A stretch of 32,752 bases of DNA from Ruminococcaceae bacterium UBA7127 (GTDB taxonomy: Bacteria > Bacillota > Clostridia > Oscillospirales > Acutalibacteraceae): the NCBI GenBank assembly GCA_002493005.1, contig DKXL01000050.1:10381-43132 (forward strand), in the 5' to 3' direction. Made by a program: the position numbers and the translations under genes. Within the stretch, counting starts at the first letter, position 1. Every line of letters begins with the position of its first letter. Below are positions 30,660-32,752 of the stretch, in pieces. Under the pieces are notes generated by a model. That model was not told where the DNA came from. It searched no databases and saw nothing but the letters and a program-made list of their open reading frames with translations.

Positions 30660-30688
30660 TTGAATGCATATCAGTTCTGTGTTATAAT
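30660..30688 (+). promoter_or_regulatory. Promoter upstream of the Rrf2 regulator
   Basis: TTGAAT (30660-30665), 17 bp, TATAAT (30683-30688). It implies a leader of about 180 nt before the ATG at 30878. Confidence 0.65.
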
Positions 30689-30751
30689 GATTTATACTGA
30701 TATCCGATTAAAACAGGCAAGATTTAAGAACTAATTTATATTTGATTTTGT

Positions 30752-30799
30752 TGATGCCTTTGTAAGGCATCAGTTGTATGGTGTTCATCGCCTTGGCGC
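30752..30799 (+). other. Two hairpins in the Rrf2 leader
   Basis: TGATGCCTT-TGT-AAGGCATCA (30752-30772) is a perfect 9-bp stem, and CGCC-TT-GGCG (30790-30799) follows. There is no T-run directly after either. Otherwise the 30620-30877 stretch holds only the promoter and no gene. Confidence 0.4.
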
Positions 30800-30877
30800 A
30801 CAAAATCATTCTTTTTATTGCTCTGCTTTTAGCTAAGTATTAGTTTTACTCGAAATATAACAGAAGTGAGGGATTAG

Positions 30878-31306
30878 ATGCTGATTTCCACCAAAGGAAG
30901 ATATGCTCTGCGTGTGATGATTGAGCTTGCTGGATATCGCAAAGATGAATATGTTCCTCTGACTGCCATTGCAAAAAAACAGGCGATTTCGGAAAAATAT
31001 CTTGAAAGCATACTTGCGGTATTGTCAAAATCGGGAATTATCGATGGTTTGCGCGGAAAGCGCGGCGGCTATCGGCTGAACCGAGAGGCTAAGGACTACT
31101 CTGTTGGAGAAATTCTGCGTCTGACTGAGGGCTCTCTTGCGCCTGTTGCCTGCTTGGATATTAAGTCAGACAAGTGCGAACATGCCGCAAGTTGTCGTAC
31201 TTTGCCGTTGTGGGAGAAACTGGACAGCATTATCTGCAATTATCTTGACAACGTTTCTCTGGCAGATTTGGTTGATTCTTCATTAGACAGCGATTGCTGT
31301 GTATGA
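30878..31306 (+). CDS. Rrf2-family regulator with three-cysteine cluster motif
   Basis: A 142-residue Rrf2 (IscR/CymR-type) regulator. The N-terminal winged helix has STKGRYALRVMIELA, ISEKYLESILAVLSKSGII and the wing RGKRGGYRLNR. The C-terminal part has Cys92, Cys100 and Cys106 followed by LW, a spacing close to IscR's Fe-S ligands (92, 98, 104). This suggests it binds an iron-sulfur cluster, unlike B. subtilis CymR. A Cys-Cys pair sits at 140-141. It lies upstream of cysK, so it probably controls cysteine supply. The ribosome binding site is GTGAGGG. Confidence 0.9.
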   Translation: MLISTKGRYALRVMIELAGYRKDEYVPLTAIAKKQAISEKYLESILAVLSKSGIIDGLRGKRGGYRLNREAKDYSVGEILRLTEGSLAPVACLDIKSDKCEHAASCRTLPLWEKLDSIICNYLDNVSLADLVDSSLDSDCCV

Positions 31307-31347
31307 CTGTTTTCTGCTCGATGTAACGTTATGTCACTTTTTATTAA

Positions 31348-31381
31348 CCTATTGACAAGGTAGGAAAAATGGTGATACCAT
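31348..31381 (+). promoter_or_regulatory. cysK promoter with Rrf2-like inverted repeat
   Basis: TTGACA (31352-31357) and TACCAT (31376-31381) are 18 bp apart. The inverted repeat CCTA (31348-31351) / TAGG (31361-31364) brackets the -35 hexamer, a position where a bound Rrf2 dimer would block polymerase. It is similar in style to clostridial Rrf2/IscR sites containing CCTA/TAGG. Confidence 0.5.
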
Positions 31382-31420
31382 ATAAATTCCAAATAACATA
31401 TAAAAAAGATAGGTAATAGT

Positions 31421-31572
31421 GTGAAAGCCACACATTCTCAAATGCAAGCGAATTGTTTGCATCAGGCGTCAAGCCGAATGATATCCGCCTGTCTGTCGGC
31501 GCAGAACATATTGATGATATTCTTGCTGACCTTGCACACGGATTTGAATCTGTAAAAAAAGGAGATTTTGTT
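31421..31572 (+). pseudogene. Frameshifted 3' remnant of an O-acetylhomoserine sulfhydrylase (metY-type) gene
   Basis: From 31421 one frame reads VKATHSQMQAN. After a frameshift near 31450 the next frame reads ELFASGVKPNDIRLSVGAEH and then IDDILADLAHGFESVKK. This matches the C-terminal end of MetY-type Cys/Met-metabolism PLP enzymes (typically THSQ..., then GV.P..IRLSVG.EHIDDI.ADL). The remaining ~370 residues are absent. The second frame has no stop and runs into cysK, whose ribosome binding site lies within the remnant's final codons (KKG). It is not expected to make a product. Confidence 0.8.
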
Positions 31573-32505
31573 ATGTCTAATATATTTACTTCTGCCGAAC
31601 AGCTTATCGGCGGAACACCGCTCGTTGAGTTGACCCATATTGAAGAGCAGGAAAATCTTGAAGCCAAGGTTTTGGCAAAGCTGGAGTATTTTAATCCGGG
31701 AGGTTCAGCAAAAGACAGAGTAGCCAAAGCTATGATTGATGATGCTGAGGCAAAGGGAATTTTAAAAGAGGGTTGTGTGATTATTGAACCTACAAGCGGC
31801 AATACAGGTATCGGGCTTGCTCTGGTTGCTGCCGCACGCGGATACCGTATTATTATTGTTATGCCTGAAACTATGTCGGTTGAACGTCGTCAGCTTATGA
31901 AGGCATATGGTGCAGAGCTTGTGCTGACTGACGGTGCAAAGGGAATGCAGGGCGCAATAGATAAAGCCGAAGAATTGGCAAAAGAAATACCCGACAGCTT
32001 TATACCGGGACAGTTTGTAAATCCTGCAAATGCAGAAATTCATCGCATGACAACCGGTCCTGAGATATGGCGCGACACTGACGGAAAAGTGGATATTTTT
32101 GTTGCAGGTGTTGGAACAGGCGGCACAATTACGGGTGTTGGCGAGTATCTGAAATCGCAGAACACAAATGTTAAAATCGTTGCAGTTGAGCCGGCAGATT
32201 CTCCTGTTTTGTCAGGCGGCACACCGGGGCCGCACAAAATCCAGGGTATCGGCGCGGGTTTTGTTCCCGAAGTGCTGAATACATCTGTGTATGATGAGAT
32301 TATTACTGTTGACAACGAGGATGCCTTTGCTATGGGCAGACTGATTGGCAAAAAGGAAGGCGTGCTTGTCGGTATTTCTTCGGGAGCGGCGGCTTGGGCG
32401 GCTGTTGAGCTTGCAAAGCGCCCCGAAAACAAGGGCAAGACTATCGTTGCTTTTTTGCCCGATACAGGTGACCGCTATCTTTCTACGCCTATGTTTGCAG
32501 ACTGA
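31573..32505 (+). CDS. cysK: Cysteine synthase (O-acetylserine sulfhydrylase)
   Basis: A 310-residue PLP enzyme (beta family) making cysteine from O-acetylserine and sulfide. The PLP-binding Lys47 is in NPGGSAKDRVA; the substrate loop is PTSGNTGIGLA; the phosphate-binding loop is GVGTGGTITGVGEYL; and ISSGAAAWAA is near the C-terminus. The ATG at 31573 follows AAAAAGGAGATTTTGTT; an open frame continues upstream to 31420 but encodes the metY-type remnant. It is likely under control of the upstream Rrf2 regulator. A strong terminator follows at 32540. Confidence 0.97.
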   Translation: MSNIFTSAEQLIGGTPLVELTHIEEQENLEAKVLAKLEYFNPGGSAKDRVAKAMIDDAEAKGILKEGCVIIEPTSGNTGIGLALVAAARGYRIIIVMPETMSVERRQLMKAYGAELVLTDGAKGMQGAIDKAEELAKEIPDSFIPGQFVNPANAEIHRMTTGPEIWRDTDGKVDIFVAGVGTGGTITGVGEYLKSQNTNVKIVAVEPADSPVLSGGTPGPHKIQGIGAGFVPEVLNTSVYDEIITVDNEDAFAMGRLIGKKEGVLVGISSGAAAWAAVELAKRPENKGKTIVAFLPDTGDRYLSTPMFAD

Positions 32506-32539
32506 TGGTGCAAATTTAAATATAAGAATAAAGTTTACG

Positions 32540-32571
32540 ACCGACGGCATAAATTTTGCCGTCGGTTTTTT
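32540..32571 (+). terminator. Intrinsic terminator of cysK
   Basis: ACCGACGGCA (32540-32549) pairs with TGCCGTCGGT (32557-32566), followed by TTTTT. Confidence 0.93.
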
Positions 32572-32675
32572 AGCTCAAGTATATTAGTCGCCGCACCGTT
32601 TTTTGTCGGTAGCTCGAGTCAAACATTTTTATATATCTAACGCAGAAATCGGCTTTCGTACCAATAACCCCCATC
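32572..32675 (+). repeat. Dispersed ~165-bp repeat, proximal part
   Basis: AGCTCAAGTATATTAGTCGC, GTCGGTAGCTCGAGTCA, ATTTTTATATATCTAACGCAG and CTTTCGTACCAATAA follow the family, most closely the 13276-13437 copy. It starts at the end of the cysK terminator. The distal half is replaced by the palindrome repeat that follows. Confidence 0.6.
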
Positions 32676-32682
32676 CCGGTAG

Positions 32683-32752
32683 GGGCGACCATTGGTCGCC
32701 CGAAAACGGATTGCTATTGTCGGGCAATCGACGTATAAAAATATATCGTGCT
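32683..32752 (+). repeat. Palindrome-bearing repeat, right copy
   Basis: GGGCGACCA-T-TGGTCGCCC is a perfect palindrome. It is followed by ~50 bases matching positions 20-67 of the window, in direct orientation. It continues past the window edge. Confidence 0.75.

Noticed and set aside
30522..30734. Small ORF with CxxC pairs resembling a zinc ribbon
   Set aside because: The cysteine codons lie in repeat sequence also present at 26560-26614. It starts inside the tRNA-Arg terminator and has no ribosome binding site.
31453..31572. Extended CysK N-terminus
   Set aside because: The residues match the C-terminus of MetY-type enzymes and not any CysK. A strong ribosome binding site precedes the ATG at 31573.

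Overview
This window reads as chromosomal DNA of a low-to-moderate GC, strictly fermentative Firmicute. Most likely it is a gut clostridium of the Oscillospiraceae/Ruminococcaceae type, but that placement rests on protein style and gene order, not on a marker gene. Supporting points are GGAGG-type ribosome binding sites, consensus -35/-10 promoters, DUF951/DUF378/DUF896 proteins, acetate kinase next to tmcAL, AdhE and an Rrf2 regulator upstream of cysK. All gene calls come from reading the sequence; no database search was possible.

Layout. 0.4-1.7 kb: an APH-like small-molecule kinase and TspO. 1.76-2.1 kb: a dispersed repeat interrupted by a 166-bp element with 19-bp terminal inverted repeats. 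2.1-5.3 kb (minus): a likely operon of DUF1015, a NimA-like flavoprotein, asparaginase and a small membrane protein. 5.4-7.4 kb: a tRNA(CAT) gene followed by an att-like duplication of its 3' end, a 138-bp tandem repeat carrying the tRNA T-arm in reverse, and a small accessory cluster (XRE regulator, SLOG-like protein, DUF4180). 7.6-9.0 kb (minus): a CPA2 cation/proton antiporter behind a strongly structured leader. 9.3-12.8 kb: an LRR lipoprotein and adhE. 12.9-15.9 kb: DUF896, a MutS-like ATPase, a zinc-ribbon membrane protein and DUF378. 16.0-19.1 kb: ackA and tmcAL from a divergent promoter pair, then a TetR regulator. 19.4-21.5 kb: glycogen branching enzyme with a histone-H1-like Lys/Ala tail. 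21.6-30.4 kb: a long plus-strand run starting with a structured leader, then a GT-C glycosyltransferase-like protein, patatin, a membrane protein, DUF951, prfA, tsaC, coaE, a lytic transglycosylase and an M18 aminopeptidase. 30.4-32.6 kb: tRNA-Arg(ACG), an Rrf2 regulator and cysK, with the frameshifted tail of a lost metY-type gene just upstream of cysK.

How the genes fit together. AdhE (acetyl-CoA to ethanol) and AckA (acetyl-phosphate to acetate plus ATP) are the two ends of a mixed acetate/ethanol fermentation. TmcAL uses acetate and ATP to modify the wobble C of elongator tRNA-Met. TsaC and RF1 add further translation functions. Rrf2 and cysK form a cysteine-supply module.

The most notable non-coding content is: (i) two structured 5' leaders that look like riboswitch or attenuator candidates, before the antiporter and before the GT-C protein; (ii) a dispersed repeat of about 165 bp, with at least six full or partial copies, many abutting gene ends and with a covarying terminal hairpin; (iii) the tRNA-derived tandem repeat; and (iv) a palindrome-bearing repeat present in direct orientation at both ends of the window. 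I see no transposase, integrase, CRISPR array or rRNA.
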